NCBI GenBank assembly: GCA_020024475.1
Contig: JAHHTS010000043.1
Location: 1-18,817, forward strand
From: Oscillospiraceae bacterium
GTDB taxonomy: Bacteria > Bacillota > Clostridia > Oscillospirales > Ruminococcaceae
DNA: 18,817 bases
Direction of reading: 5' to 3'
The notes under the pieces are model-generated. The model was given only the letters and a program-made list of their open reading frames with translations. It had not been told where the DNA came from and searched no databases. Within the stretch, counting starts at the first letter, position 1; each line of letters begins with the position of its first letter. Positions 7,676 through 15,487 of the stretch are shown here, piece after piece. The position numbers and the translations under genes were made by a program.

Positions 7676-7713
7676 AAAAAGGACTTATAATTATTTTTAA
7701 TTTATAAGCCCTT
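7676..7713 (-). terminator. Terminator of the CorC/HlyC-type gene
   Basis: On the minus strand AAGGGCTTATAA pairs with TTATAAGTCCTT (7679-7713, one G-U pair, 11-base loop) and is followed by a T-run. It lies about 127 bases after the stop codon at 7840. Confidence 0.75.
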
Positions 7714-7839
7714 AATATTTTATTTATAAACACTCTGAATAAAAATACAGACAATATTGTTTGAAAAAACCAACTATTTAACAATTTCTTGTATATAATT
7801 ATATAAATATACATTCTAATATGTTATCTTATTTTTAAA

Positions 7840-9030
7840 CTATTGCGCATCATCATCTTTTTTATGTACTTTTACTTTTTCAATTCTTCTGTCAGCAGCC
7901 TGGACAACTTTAATTATCAGTCCACGATATTCTATTTCAGGACTATCATCTGCCGTAGGAATTCTTGATAATTTATCGATTATAAGGCCACCAAGACTGT
8001 CAAAATCTTCTTCCTCCTCATCATCTCTTTCTATATCGAAAAGTGCAAGCATATCGTCAACATCCATTGAAGCTAAACAGGTGTATGAACCATCTGAGTT
8101 TTCTACACTAATTTCTTCTTCGTCATCGTATTCATCTTGAATATTGCCAACGATTTCTTCAAGAATGTCTTCCATGGTCACAATACCACTTGTTCCACCA
8201 TATTCATCAACAACAATAGCAATTTGATTGTGATTTTTCTTAAATTCTACAAGAAGCTGTCTTGCCTCACAAGCCTCTGGTACAAACATCGCAGTACGTG
8301 TAAAGTTTCTGATGGGCTTATTCATCTTGTTTTCATCACCGATAACTTTAAGCAAATCTTTTGTATAAAGAACACCAACAATAGTATCGATTGTTCCATC
8401 ATATACCGGAAGTCTTGAAAAGCCTTCTTCCATTATTTCATCAATAATTTCAGCACAAGTGTTATTTCCATTAAGAGCGTAAACATCTGTTCTGTGCGTC
8501 ATAATTTCACTGGCGCGAGTATCATCTAACTCAAATATGTTTTCAATCATCTCTTTTTGGTCATTGTGAATTTCATCTTCGTGAGCATCTTCCACCATAT
8601 CCATAATGTCTTGTTGTGTAACATCATCATCGGCTTTAAGTCTAAATGCCTTAAAAACTATTCGTGCAGGCAAAAGAATAATAAATGTGATTGTGTTATT
8701 TAACAATGTAATTATAGGTGAAAGTAGTTTTGTTACTACTGTTAACTTTTCATCAATTGCCAGTCCTAAACTGAACGGAAGAAAAGTTGCTACAATAATA
8801 AATAATGCCCACATAGCAATACTAGGATATAACTCCATTTTTGGCAAAGTATATGTGCTTAAAGCCCATATGTTAACCGCATATAGAATAAATCCACTAG
8901 CTTGGCTAGGTGAAAACCCAAGAATAAACTCATCGTCATCTTCCTGCCTGATTTTAGCTGCTGTGTATAGGCACAAAATAAAACTAATAATTAAGTTTAA
9001 AATAAAAAACATAGTCCCATCGGGATCCAT
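7840..9030 (-). CDS. CorC/HlyC-type CBS-domain membrane protein
   Basis: The 396-residue protein has four hydrophobic segments (about 7-25, 45-62, 70-90 and 100-127). An acidic linker and a CBS-domain pair (about 172-297) follow, with IMTHRTDV at 176-183 and the diagnostic DEYGGTSGIVTMEDILEEIV (275-294). A CorC/HlyC C-terminal domain occupies about 305-390. Family members are linked to Mg2+/Co2+ transport or efflux; the older name hemolysin C is misleading. The membrane part is divergent: the family's usual GE-PK segment appears only as FLPFSLGLAIDE, so ion selectivity may differ. The cytoplasmic part is very acidic, with DDEEE runs at 302-306 and 337-341. ATG follows AAAGGAG with nine bases of spacing. 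It is a single-gene transcript with its own promoter and terminator. Confidence 0.88.
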   Translation of the reverse strand: MDPDGTMFFILNLIISFILCLYTAAKIRQEDDDEFILGFSPSQASGFILYAVNIWALSTYTLPKMELYPSIAMWALFIIVATFLPFSLGLAIDEKLTVVTKLLSPIITLLNNTITFIILLPARIVFKAFRLKADDDVTQQDIMDMVEDAHEDEIHNDQKEMIENIFELDDTRASEIMTHRTDVYALNGNNTCAEIIDEIMEEGFSRLPVYDGTIDTIVGVLYTKDLLKVIGDENKMNKPIRNFTRTAMFVPEACEARQLLVEFKKNHNQIAIVVDEYGGTSGIVTMEDILEEIVGNIQDEYDDEEEISVENSDGSYTCLASMDVDDMLALFDIERDDEEEEDFDSLGGLIIDKLSRIPTADDSPEIEYRGLIIKVVQAADRRIEKVKVHKKDDDAQ

Positions 9031-9066
9031 TTCAAAGTTCTCCTTTCAAGAGTGAAATATATAAAT

Positions 9067-9095
9067 ATATTATCATCTGTATAGTTTAATGTCAA
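9067..9095 (-). promoter_or_regulatory. Promoter of the CorC/HlyC-type gene
   Basis: On the minus strand a perfect TTGACA (9090-9095), 17 bases of spacer and TAATAT (9067-9072) preceded by TGA, an extended -10. The leader would be about 30 bases. Confidence 0.8.
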
Positions 9096-9109
9096 ATAAT
9101 GGACATTAT
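9096..9109. promoter_or_regulatory. Inverted repeat abutting the CorC/HlyC -35 box
   Basis: ATAATG-GA-CATTAT is a perfect 6-bp inverted repeat directly upstream of the -35 box of the minus-strand promoter. The position would suit an activator or a repressor. It is short and AT-rich, so chance is possible. Confidence 0.3.
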
Positions 9110-9267
9110 GACAAAAATAAATTGCTAATTTTATCACAAACAACAAAATAAAACTCGTAAATGTATGCAAAAGATTAAAAAATTCCAAATAAATTTAGAC
9201 ACTTCTACTGAAAAAATATTGAATATGACGAATTTTTATTTTTTGTAATGAAATAATCGCTATTTTC
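9110..9267. other. Intergenic stretch between divergent genes, nothing recognised
   Basis: This AT-rich sequence separates the divergent promoters of the CorC/HlyC-type gene and nifJ. I see no open frame with a ribosome binding site, no RNA gene and no strong inverted repeat in it. Confidence 0.5.
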
Positions 9268-9296
9268 TTTACAAGACCAATCAATAGTGATAAAAT
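9268..9296 (+). promoter_or_regulatory. Promoter of nifJ
   Basis: TTTACA (9268-9273), 17 bases of spacer and TAAAAT (9291-9296) preceded by TGA, an extended -10. Transcription should begin near 9303. The strong promoter fits the strongly biased codons of the gene. Confidence 0.85.
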
Positions 9297-9311
9297 GATA
9301 CTTGTAAAAAA

Positions 9312-9325
9312 GGCATAATTATGCC
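9312..9325. promoter_or_regulatory. 14-bp palindrome in the nifJ leader
   Basis: GGCATAATTATGCC is a perfect palindrome about 10-23 bases after the predicted transcription start and seven bases before the AAGGAGG ribosome binding site (9333-9339). As DNA it could be an operator; as RNA it has no loop and would fold poorly. It does not match the Rex (TTGTGAA-TTCACAA) or CRP/FNR consensus. Confidence 0.5.
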
Positions 9326-9348
9326 CTAATATAAGGAGGAAAAATCCA

Positions 9349-12300
9349 ATGGCAAGAAAAAGAATTTCCATGGATGGTAATACAGCTGCCGCTCACGTTA
9401 GCTATGCTTTCACAGAAGTAGCTGGTATATACCCTATCACACCATCCTCTGTTATGGCAGACCAGACAGATATTTGGTCAGCTGGTGGCAGAAAAAACAT
9501 TTTTGGCACAGAAGTTAAAGTTGTAGAAATGCAGTCTGAGGCTGGTGCTGCAGGTACAGTACATGGCTCATTGCAGTCAGGTGCTATGACAACAACTTAC
9601 ACAGCATCACAGGGCTTGCTCCTGATGATTCCAAACTTGTACAAAATCGCTGGCGAATTGCTTCCAAACGTAATTCATGTTTCAGCTCGTACAGTTGCTG
9701 CACATGCTCTTAACATCTTCGGTGACCACTCAGACGTGTATGCATGTCGTCAGACAGGCTATGCAATGTTGGCAGAATCTAACCCACAGGAAGTTATGGA
9801 TCTTGGCGCTGTTGCTCACCTTGCAACAATCAAAGGCCGTGTTCCAGTTATCAACTTCTTCGATGGCTTCCGTACTTCACACGAAATCCAGAAAATCGAA
9901 GTTTGGGACTATGAAGACCTAAAAGAAATGGTTGATATGGACGCAGTTGATGAATTCCGTCATCGTTCATTGAACCCAGAAAGACCTGTTCTCCGTGGTA
10001 CAGCTCAGAACGGCGATATCTTCTTCCAGGCTAAAGAAGCTGCAAACAGATTCTATGATGCATTCCCAGCGGTTGTAGAAGAATACATGGGCAAAGTTAA
10101 TGCAAAACTTGGCACAGATTACAAACTCTTCAACTACTACGGTGCTCCAGATGCTGAAAGAGTTATCATCGCTATGGGTTCTGTATGTGACACAGCTGAA
10201 GAAGTTATCGACTATATGCTCGAACATGGCGAAAAAGTTGGTCTTGTAAAAGTAAGACTTTACCGCCCATTCTCAGCTAAACACCTTATCGCTGCTATTC
10301 CAGAAACAGCTAAGAAAATCGCTGTTCTCGATAGAACAAAAGAACCAGGTTCACTTGGCGAACCACTTTACCTCGATGTTGTTTCAGCATTGGCTATCGA
10401 AGGCAAAATGGAAGGCAGAACAGTTGTTGGTGGCCGTTATGGTCTTGGTTCAAAAGATACAACTCCAGCTTGCATCTTTGCTGTATACAACAACCTTGCT
10501 CTTGAAACACCAAAAGCTAACTTTACAGTTGGTATCGAAGATGATGTTACAAACCTCTCTCTTCCACTCCCAGAAGAAGTTCCAGCTACTGCAAACAAAT
10601 CAATCGTTTCATGTAAGTTCTGGGGCCTCGGCGGTGATGGTACTGTTGGTGCTAACAAAAACTCAATCAAAATTATCGGTGACCATACTGAAAAATATGT
10701 TCAGGCATACTTCCAGTATGACTCAAAGAAAACAGGTGGTGTAACAATTTCTCACTTGCGTTTCGGCGATACACCAATCAAATCAACATATTATATCAAC
10801 AAAGCTGACTTTGTTGCTTGCCATAACCCTTCATATATTATCAAGGGCTTCGCAATGGTTAGAGATGTTAAACCAGGCGGTACATTCCTTATCAACTGTC
10901 AGTGGACTCCAGAAGAATTGGATCACCACCTCCCAGCAGTAGCTAAGAGATACATCGCTAAAAACAATATCAATGTTTACACAATCAATGCTATTGATCT
11001 TGCTAAAGAAATCGGCATGGGTAAACGTACAAATACAATCTTGCAGTCTGCTTTCTTCGCTCTTGCAAACATCTTGCCAGTTGACGAAGCAGTTGACTAC
11101 ATGAAAAAAGCTGCACTTAAATCATACAGCAAAAAAGGTCAGGATATCGTTGAACTTAACTACAAAGCTATCGATATTGGTAAAGATGCTCTTGTTAAAA
11201 TTGATGTTCCAGCTTCATGGGCAACAGCTGAAGATGCTCCTAAAGCTCCATCAAATAACAAATACACAAGCGAAATGCAGAAACACTTCAACGAAGAAAT
11301 CGTTGAACCAATTTCTCTTAACAACGGCGATAGCCTCCCAGTATCTACATTCGTAGGCGCTGAAGATGGTACATTCCCACTTGGCTTGTCAGCATTTGAA
11401 AAACGTGGTGTTGCAGTTGATGTTCCACAGTGGATTCCAGAAAACTGTATTCAGTGTAACCAGTGTGCTTATGTATGTCCACACGCAGCTATCCGTCCAT
11501 TTGCTCTTACTAAAGAAGAAGTAGCAGCAGCTCCTGCTTCTATGAGAAAAGCACCAAAAATGATTGGTAAAGACTGTGAAGAACTTACATTCGTTATGGC
11601 TATTAGCCCACTCGATTGTATGGGTTGTGGCGTATGTGCAAGCGTATGTCCAGCTAAAACAAAAGCTCTTACAATGGTTGGCCAGGAATCACAGCTTGAC
11701 CAGCAGGAAGCATTTGACTATGTTGTTGAAAGTGCTAGCGTTAAAGAATTGCCATTTGCTGAAACTAGCGTAAAAGGTAGCCAGTTCAAACAGCCATTGC
11801 TCGAGTTCTCAGGCGCTTGTGCAGGTTGTGTAGAAACAATTTATGCAAAACTTATTACACAGCTCTTCGGTGACAGAATGTACATTGCTAACGCAACAGG
11901 TTGTTCATCAATTTGGGGCGGTTCTGCACCAGCTACACCTTACACAACAAACAAAGATGGTCACGGTCCAGCTTGGGCTAACAGCTTGTTTGAAGATAAC
12001 GCTGAATTCGGTTTCGGTATTTACACAGGTCAGAAAGCTATTCGTGAAAGACTTGCAGGTAAATTGAGAGAACTTCGTGAAGTTACTACTTCAGAAGAAA
12101 AAGCAGCAGCTATCGATGAATACTTTGCAACATACAACGATGGTAAAGCTAACAAAGTTGCTACAAACAAACTTGTTGCTATCCTCGAATCTACACCAGA
12201 TTGCCCATATTGTGCAGAAATTCTTAAAGATAAAGAATACCTTGCTAAGAAATCTATTTGGATTTTCGGTGGCGACGGTTGGGCTTACGATATCGGCTTT

Positions 12301-12903
12301 GGCGGTCTTGACCATGTTCTCGCTTCAGGCGAAGATGTAAACGTTATGGTATTTGATACAGAAGTTTACTCAAATACAGGTGGTCAGGCTTCTAAATCTT
12401 CAAAACTTGGTCAGGTTGCTCAGTTCGCTGCAGCTGGTAAAGCTGTTGGCAAAAAAGACCTTGCTTCTATCGCTATGAGCTACGGCTATGTTTATGTTGC
12501 ACAGATTGGTATCGGTGCTGATATGAACCAGACAATCAAAGCTATGACAGAAGCAGAAGCTTACAATGGTCCATCTCTTGTTATCGGTTACGCTCCATGT
12601 GAAATGCACTCTATCAAGGGCGGTATGACAAACAGCCAGGCTGAAATTAAGAGAGCTGTTGATACAGGTTACTGGAACTTGTTCCGTTACAACCCAACAC
12701 TCAAAGCAGAAGGCAAAAACCCATTCACACTTGATTCTAAAGCACCTAAGGGCGGTTACCAGGAATTCTTGATGAATGAAGCTCGTTATGCTCGTCTTAA
12801 AGCAGCTAACCCAGAAAGAGCTGCAAAACTCTTCGAAGCTAACGAAAAAGCTGCTATGGACAGATACGATTACCTTACAAAACTTGTTGAATTGTATAAA
12901 TAA
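9349..12903 (+). CDS. nifJ: Pyruvate:ferredoxin (flavodoxin) oxidoreductase
   Basis: A full-length single-chain PFOR of 1184 residues. It oxidises pyruvate with CoA to acetyl-CoA and CO2 and passes electrons to ferredoxin or flavodoxin in the cytoplasm. The N-terminal substrate domain shows YPITPSS (28-34). Two ferredoxin-type [4Fe-4S] motifs follow: Cys700, 703, 706, 710 and Cys757, 760, 763, 767. The thiamine diphosphate domain carries GGDGW (974-978) and SNTGGQ. The proximal cluster ligands are visible as Cys824, 827, 852 and 1084, with spacing close to the Desulfovibrio africanus enzyme. The ATG lies nine bases after AAGGAGG. Codon use is strongly biased and GC is visibly higher than in neighbouring genes, as expected for a very highly expressed gene rather than transfer. 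It is a single-gene transcript with its own promoter and terminator. Despite the name, nothing here concerns nitrogen fixation. Confidence 0.98.
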   Translation: MARKRISMDGNTAAAHVSYAFTEVAGIYPITPSSVMADQTDIWSAGGRKNIFGTEVKVVEMQSEAGAAGTVHGSLQSGAMTTTYTASQGLLLMIPNLYKIAGELLPNVIHVSARTVAAHALNIFGDHSDVYACRQTGYAMLAESNPQEVMDLGAVAHLATIKGRVPVINFFDGFRTSHEIQKIEVWDYEDLKEMVDMDAVDEFRHRSLNPERPVLRGTAQNGDIFFQAKEAANRFYDAFPAVVEEYMGKVNAKLGTDYKLFNYYGAPDAERVIIAMGSVCDTAEEVIDYMLEHGEKVGLVKVRLYRPFSAKHLIAAIPETAKKIAVLDRTKEPGSLGEPLYLDVVSALAIEGKMEGRTVVGGRYGLGSKDTTPACIFAVYNNLALETPKANFTVGIEDDVTNLSLPLPEEVPATANKSIVSCKFWGLGGDGTVGANKNSIKIIGDHTEKYVQAYFQYDSKKTGGVTISHLRFGDTPIKSTYYINKADFVACHNPSYIIKGFAMVRDVKPGGTFLINCQWTPEELDHHLPAVAKRYIAKNNINVYTINAIDLAKEIGMGKRTNTILQSAFFALANILPVDEAVDYMKKAALKSYSKKGQDIVELNYKAIDIGKDALVKIDVPASWATAEDAPKAPSNNKYTSEMQKHFNEEIVEPISLNNGDSLPVSTFVGAEDGTFPLGLSAFEKRGVAVDVPQWIPENCIQCNQCAYVCPHAAIRPFALTKEEVAAAPASMRKAPKMIGKDCEELTFVMAISPLDCMGCGVCASVCPAKTKALTMVGQESQLDQQEAFDYVVESASVKELPFAETSVKGSQFKQPLLEFSGACAGCVETIYAKLITQLFGDRMYIANATGCSSIWGGSAPATPYTTNKDGHGPAWANSLFEDNAEFGFGIYTGQKAIRERLAGKLRELREVTTSEEKAAAIDEYFATYNDGKANKVATNKLVAILESTPDCPYCAEILKDKEYLAKKSIWIFGGDGWAYDIGFGGLDHVLASGEDVNVMVFDTEVYSNTGGQASKSSKLGQVAQFAAAGKAVGKKDLASIAMSYGYVYVAQIGIGADMNQTIKAMTEAEAYNGPSLVIGYAPCEMHSIKGGMTNSQAEIKRAVDTGYWNLFRYNPTLKAEGKNPFTLDSKAPKGGYQEFLMNEARYARLKAANPERAAKLFEANEKAAMDRYDYLTKLVELYK

Positions 12904-12962
12904 TTCAATATAATAGGTAAAAATTGTAAGATAAAACTTACAAAACATAAAACTATATAGTT

Positions 12963-13000
12963 AAAAGGGCACGGATGTACACCGTGCCCTTTTGTTTTTC
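12963..13000 (+). terminator. Strong intrinsic terminator of nifJ
   Basis: A perfect 12-bp stem, AAAAGGGCACGG (12963-12974) with CCGTGCCCTTTT (12982-12993), around a seven-base loop and followed by GTTTTT. It lies 60 bases after the stop codon. Confidence 0.93.
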
Positions 13001-13049
13001 GATAAATATTGACAATTATGGATATTTGAATTAAAAATATATATTATTG

Positions 13050-13078
13050 TTGATTTATTTGCTTTTGTATGATAATAT
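13050..13078 (+). promoter_or_regulatory. Promoter upstream of a decayed or very small gene
   Basis: TTGATT (13050-13055), 17 bases of spacer and TAATAT (13073-13078) preceded by TGA, the same extended -10 form as the CorC/HlyC promoter. A ribosome binding site AAGAAGG follows at 13115-13121, but no ATG, GTG or TTG comes at the proper distance. A TTGACA at 13009-13014 with a poorer -10 is an alternative. Confidence 0.5.
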
Positions 13079-13131
13079 AAAGACAATAAGATACTATATA
13101 TCATATTATATTTTAAGAAGGAATACCATAC

Positions 13132-13230
13132 TCAAAAAAGATTATTAGAAGTTTGCATATATTTTTATTCCTTGTAGCTGTAATTCAAAGCCGGTGCATT
13201 ACAAAACAATTTTATTCCAATCGAAAGTAG
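13132..13230 (+). pseudogene. Possible remnant of an exported-protein N-terminus
   Basis: Starting just after an AAGAAGG ribosome binding site, the frame reads SKKIIRSLHIFLFLVAVIQS and then RCITKQFYSNRK before a TAG. This has the charged start and hydrophobic core of a signal peptide, but no start codon: the expected ATG position reads ATACTC. The next open frame (13241-13507) lies one frame away. One start-codon loss plus one frameshift would explain the arrangement as a broken secreted protein. The cysteine context (QSRC) is not a proper lipobox, and chance coding in AT-rich DNA cannot be excluded. Confidence 0.35.
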
Positions 13231-13240
13231 GATTAGTTTT

Positions 13241-13507
13241 GTGAAAGATTTAAAAGATATAAATGTAAAACATAAAATATTTTCATTTGATGGAGAAGAT
13301 AGAACTCACAAGTTTGACATTGAAACAGCAAAAATGAATGACTATGAAATATGTTTATATTTATATGAAAATATTTTAATGGTAGAAAAATATTATATTT
13401 CTGATGTGAGTCCTTTAGCTGTTGGTGGAACAGATACATTTACTCGATTTTATGGAGGATATGTGCTAGAAAGAAATGGAAGAAATGAAGCTGAGGTACA
13501 GTATTAG
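13241..13507 (+). CDS. Hypothetical small protein, possibly a gene fragment
   Basis: An 88-codon frame from a GTG, with only a weak AGGAT ribosome binding site eight bases upstream. The product has no membrane segment and is rich in Tyr, Asp and Glu; the middle reads YEICLYLYENILMVEKYYI. I do not recognise a family. An upstream signal-peptide-like stretch in another frame, with its own promoter and ribosome binding site, suggests that this is the mature part of a frameshifted exported protein. Downstream, the same frame continues past the TAG in protein-like stretches broken by further stops at 13547-13549 and later, which also fits decay. It may still be expressed as a small protein from the GTG. 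Confidence 0.4.
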   Translation: MKDLKDINVKHKIFSFDGEDRTHKFDIETAKMNDYEICLYLYENILMVEKYYISDVSPLAVGGTDTFTRFYGGYVLERNGRNEAEVQY

Positions 13508-13744
13508 TTGAATTGTACTGTAACATTGGATGATTCTTACGGAATATAGTGGTGCATGTTCGATAGTTCAGAACACTTTACTACTCTTCACGGAAGTGCA
13601 TTTTTAGCATCTACTCTAACATATTCCAATAGCATATCATAAAATGGAAAAACAATTACATATCGTGTTAATAGTTTTTTATTGAAGTATCATCTACCCG
13701 TTAAATAATCTTGTATAGTATAATATTCCTGTATGTACTAGAAG
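13508..13744. other. Spacer with possible decayed coding sequence
   Basis: In the frame of the preceding small gene, translation past its TAG gives protein-like runs (for example HFTTLHGSAFLAS) separated by in-frame stops. There is no terminator between the two small genes. The end of the stretch holds the -10 box of the next gene. Confidence 0.3.
13719..13724 (+). promoter_or_regulatory. Probable -10 box of the small membrane protein gene
   Basis: A consensus TATAAT is present 35 bases before the start codon, but the -35 position (ACCCGT near 13696) does not match consensus. The promoter is therefore weak, activator-dependent, or not real. Confidence 0.35.
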
Positions 13745-13759
13745 TTGGAGGTGTTAAGT

Positions 13760-14200
13760 ATGTTAGAAAATAAGAAACAATCATTATCACTAAAGATTAT
13801 ATATGCTGTGGTTTTACTGCTAAGACCGGTGCTGATGATTTACTCAAGATTAAAAATTGATGGTTTTCTTAAAAATAACCTTATGGAAGAAATGAATGCA
13901 TTCATGCGGAAGTACAATCCTATATTTAGCTTTTTGCTTAATGTTTTCTTGGCTTGTACAGTAGCATTTTTGATTTATGATTTATTTTTAATTTTCAACA
14001 AACACAAATTTAGTGGACTTACTAACTTTATTCTATATTCAAATGCTATTCTTATTTTGACAATGTTGTTTTTAATACTTGTTATTCCAGAATCTGTATT
14101 AAATATGCCGACAATATTTGATGTTTGTTATTTGAATATTTTAATACTTCCAGTTTTATTTATCTTGAATCTAATTGTAGCTAAATCAAAAAATAGTTAA
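13760..14200 (+). CDS. Small four-helix membrane protein, unknown function
   Basis: The product has 146 residues with four hydrophobic segments, at about 12-28, 57-79, 89-109 and 123-141, and short polar ends. No family or catalytic motif is recognised. GGAGGTG (13747-13753) lies six bases before the ATG at 13760, which decides the start; an upstream in-frame TTG at 13745 overlaps that ribosome binding site and is unlikely. The good ribosome binding site and strong terminator argue that the gene is real. It may share a locus with the broken small gene before it. Confidence 0.75.
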   Translation: MLENKKQSLSLKIIYAVVLLLRPVLMIYSRLKIDGFLKNNLMEEMNAFMRKYNPIFSFLLNVFLACTVAFLIYDLFLIFNKHKFSGLTNFILYSNAILILTMLFLILVIPESVLNMPTIFDVCYLNILILPVLFILNLIVAKSKNS

Positions 14201-14211
14201 ATTATATAAAT

Positions 14212-14246
14212 AAAAAAGACATCTCCTTATTGGAGATGTCTTTTTT
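14212..14246. terminator. Strong bidirectional terminator
   Basis: A perfect 15-bp stem including the flanking A and T runs: AAAAAAGACATCTCC (14212-14226) pairs with GGAGATGTCTTTTTT (14232-14246) around TTATT. It serves the + strand membrane protein and the end of the minus-strand ychF operon. The minus-strand stop codon at 14245-14247 overlaps the stem edge. Confidence 0.93.
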
Positions 14247-14706
14247 ATTTGTCGCCAAAATACATATGATTTGTTATATTCTTGAATGTTTCATATTCAC
14301 TTTTTGGGTGCTGTTTAAAACATTTACCATTTATAGATACAAAGTTTTTGCTTATTTTGTATTCTTTAACTTTTCCATTTTTCATATTGAATGTATATGT
14401 ATAGTCAGGCTTAAAATTTTCTGTAGGAATAGGTAAATATGTAATCATATTTATCATATTTTTTGACAGTTCAAAACGCATAAAAGGTTTATTTTTCTCT
14501 TTGTCTTGTTGGTCATCTTCTCGTGTGATTGTGGTGGTTTCCTCTTTCTCATTCACAAAACGAGTTACCGTAACGCTTTCAACCTTTTTCATCTTGTTTA
14601 TTGTGCCGGTAGGAATGCCTTTTAGTGCGAATGCACCGATAACCACAATTAATGAAGTGATAAGTATAGAGGTAATTCTTTTCTTTCTAACATCATTTTT
14701 TTTCAT
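14245..14706 (-). CDS. Membrane-anchored extracytoplasmic protein, unknown function
   Basis: The 153-residue protein has a basic N-terminus (KKNDVRKKR), one hydrophobic helix at about 11-29 and a polar domain that should lie outside the membrane. That domain contains a Thr/Glu/Asp-rich stretch (EKEETTTITREDDQQDKEK) and beta-strand-like repeats such as YTYTFNMKNGKVKEYKISKN. No known family is recognised. The ATG lies six bases after GGAGG. The gene starts 46 bases after the mtnN stop with no terminator between, and ends in a strong shared terminator, so it is probably the last gene of the ychF-mtnN transcript. Confidence 0.75.
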   Translation of the reverse strand: MKKNDVRKKRITSILITSLIVVIGAFALKGIPTGTINKMKKVESVTVTRFVNEKEETTTITREDDQQDKEKNKPFMRFELSKNMINMITYLPIPTENFKPDYTYTFNMKNGKVKEYKISKNFVSINGKCFKQHPKSEYETFKNITNHMYFGDK

Positions 14707-14752
14707 GATGAACCTCCATGTAACAACTAATATAAAACTCTGACAAAATCGA

Positions 14753-15439
14753 TTAACAATATTTGATGCAAAGCTCGCATATGTCAGCTGCTTTATCGCA
14801 GTATTCTGAAATATCGAACTGCTTTACAACAAGTTTTTCTCTACCCGCTTCGTCTGCATCATCGCTCATTGAACGGATAATAAGAAACGGAATATCATTC
14901 TTGCAAGCAATATGAGCTATTGCAGCACTTTCCATTTCAACACAGTCAGGGTTGCAAAACTCTTTGATTTGCATTTTTATGCTGGTTTCACCAATAAATT
15001 TATCACCTGTCGCAATTTTTCCAACGATATAATTTGTTTTTGTTTCTGCACAAGCTTTTTCGGCTGCATTAATCATATTTTCATTTGCAAAGTAGCTATT
15101 CATATTAGGATAATGCTGGCTTATCATAGAAATTTCAGCGTCGTGATATATTACTTCTTTTGAAATAACAACATCACCTACACTTATCTTACTTGTCATG
15201 TTTCCTGCAATACCGCTGTTGATAATTGCCTCAATGCCATATTTTGTTATAAGAAGCTGCGTTGCTGCACCAGCCGCAACTTTGCCCATACCACTTTGGC
15301 AAACATAAACTGTTTTTCCGTGAAGCTGACCTTTGAAAATTTCAAGACCTGCTAATTTTTCGCTGCTTACATTAGCCAGACGGTTTTTAAGCAAAACAAC
15401 TTCTTCTGGCATCGCACCTATAACACCGATTTTATCCAT
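14753..15439 (-). CDS. mtnN: 5'-methylthioadenosine/S-adenosylhomocysteine nucleosidase
   Basis: A full-length 228-residue cytoplasmic enzyme of the PNP/UDP phosphorylase fold. It cleaves adenine from methylthioadenosine and S-adenosylhomocysteine, clearing inhibitory products of SAM reactions and feeding methionine salvage and, where luxS is present, AI-2 production. Landmarks match the E. coli enzyme: IGAMPEE with Glu12, NSGIAG (74-79), VEMESAA with Met169 and Glu170, and SMSDDAD with the catalytic acid Asp193. AAAGGAG lies six bases before the ATG. It is preceded by a small anchored-protein gene (48-base gap) and followed by another (46-base gap), all on the same strand with no terminators between, so it is probably co-transcribed with ychF. 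Confidence 0.96.
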   Translation of the reverse strand: MDKIGVIGAMPEEVVLLKNRLANVSSEKLAGLEIFKGQLHGKTVYVCQSGMGKVAAGAATQLLITKYGIEAIINSGIAGNMTSKISVGDVVISKEVIYHDAEISMISQHYPNMNSYFANENMINAAEKACAETKTNYIVGKIATGDKFIGETSIKMQIKEFCNPDCVEMESAAIAHIACKNDIPFLIIRSMSDDADEAGREKLVVKQFDISEYCDKAADICELCIKYC

Positions 15440-15487
15440 ATATTCTCCTTTAGTTTTGTGTTGCCTTAAAATGACAAATATTTGTTT

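Noticed and set aside
8606..9055. 149-codon open frame antisense to the CorC/HlyC-type gene
   Set aside because: It mirrors the coding strand of a well-supported gene, covers that gene's own ribosome binding site and has no initiation signals of its own.
9312..9325. Rex or CRP/FNR operator in the nifJ leader
   Set aside because: The palindrome GGCATAATTATGCC lacks the TTGTGA-type half-sites of these regulators.
9349..12903. Sign of nitrogen fixation from the gene name nifJ
   Set aside because: No other nif gene is in the window. In clostridia this enzyme is the general pyruvate:ferredoxin oxidoreductase of fermentation.
9349..12903. Horizontal transfer of nifJ suggested by higher GC and different codon use
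   Set aside because: The bias is the usual pattern of a very highly expressed gene, and promoter, terminator and neighbours are of the ordinary local type with no mobility genes.
12400..12948. 182-codon open frame antisense to the end of nifJ
   Set aside because: It lies fully opposite a certain gene with strong codon bias, which removes stops on the other strand. It has no ribosome binding site and a composition unlike a real protein (very rich in Phe, Cys and Ser).
13745..13759. Upstream TTG start for the small four-helix membrane protein
   Set aside because: The TTG overlaps the GGAGGTG that serves the ATG at 13760, so it cannot use it and has no other ribosome binding site.
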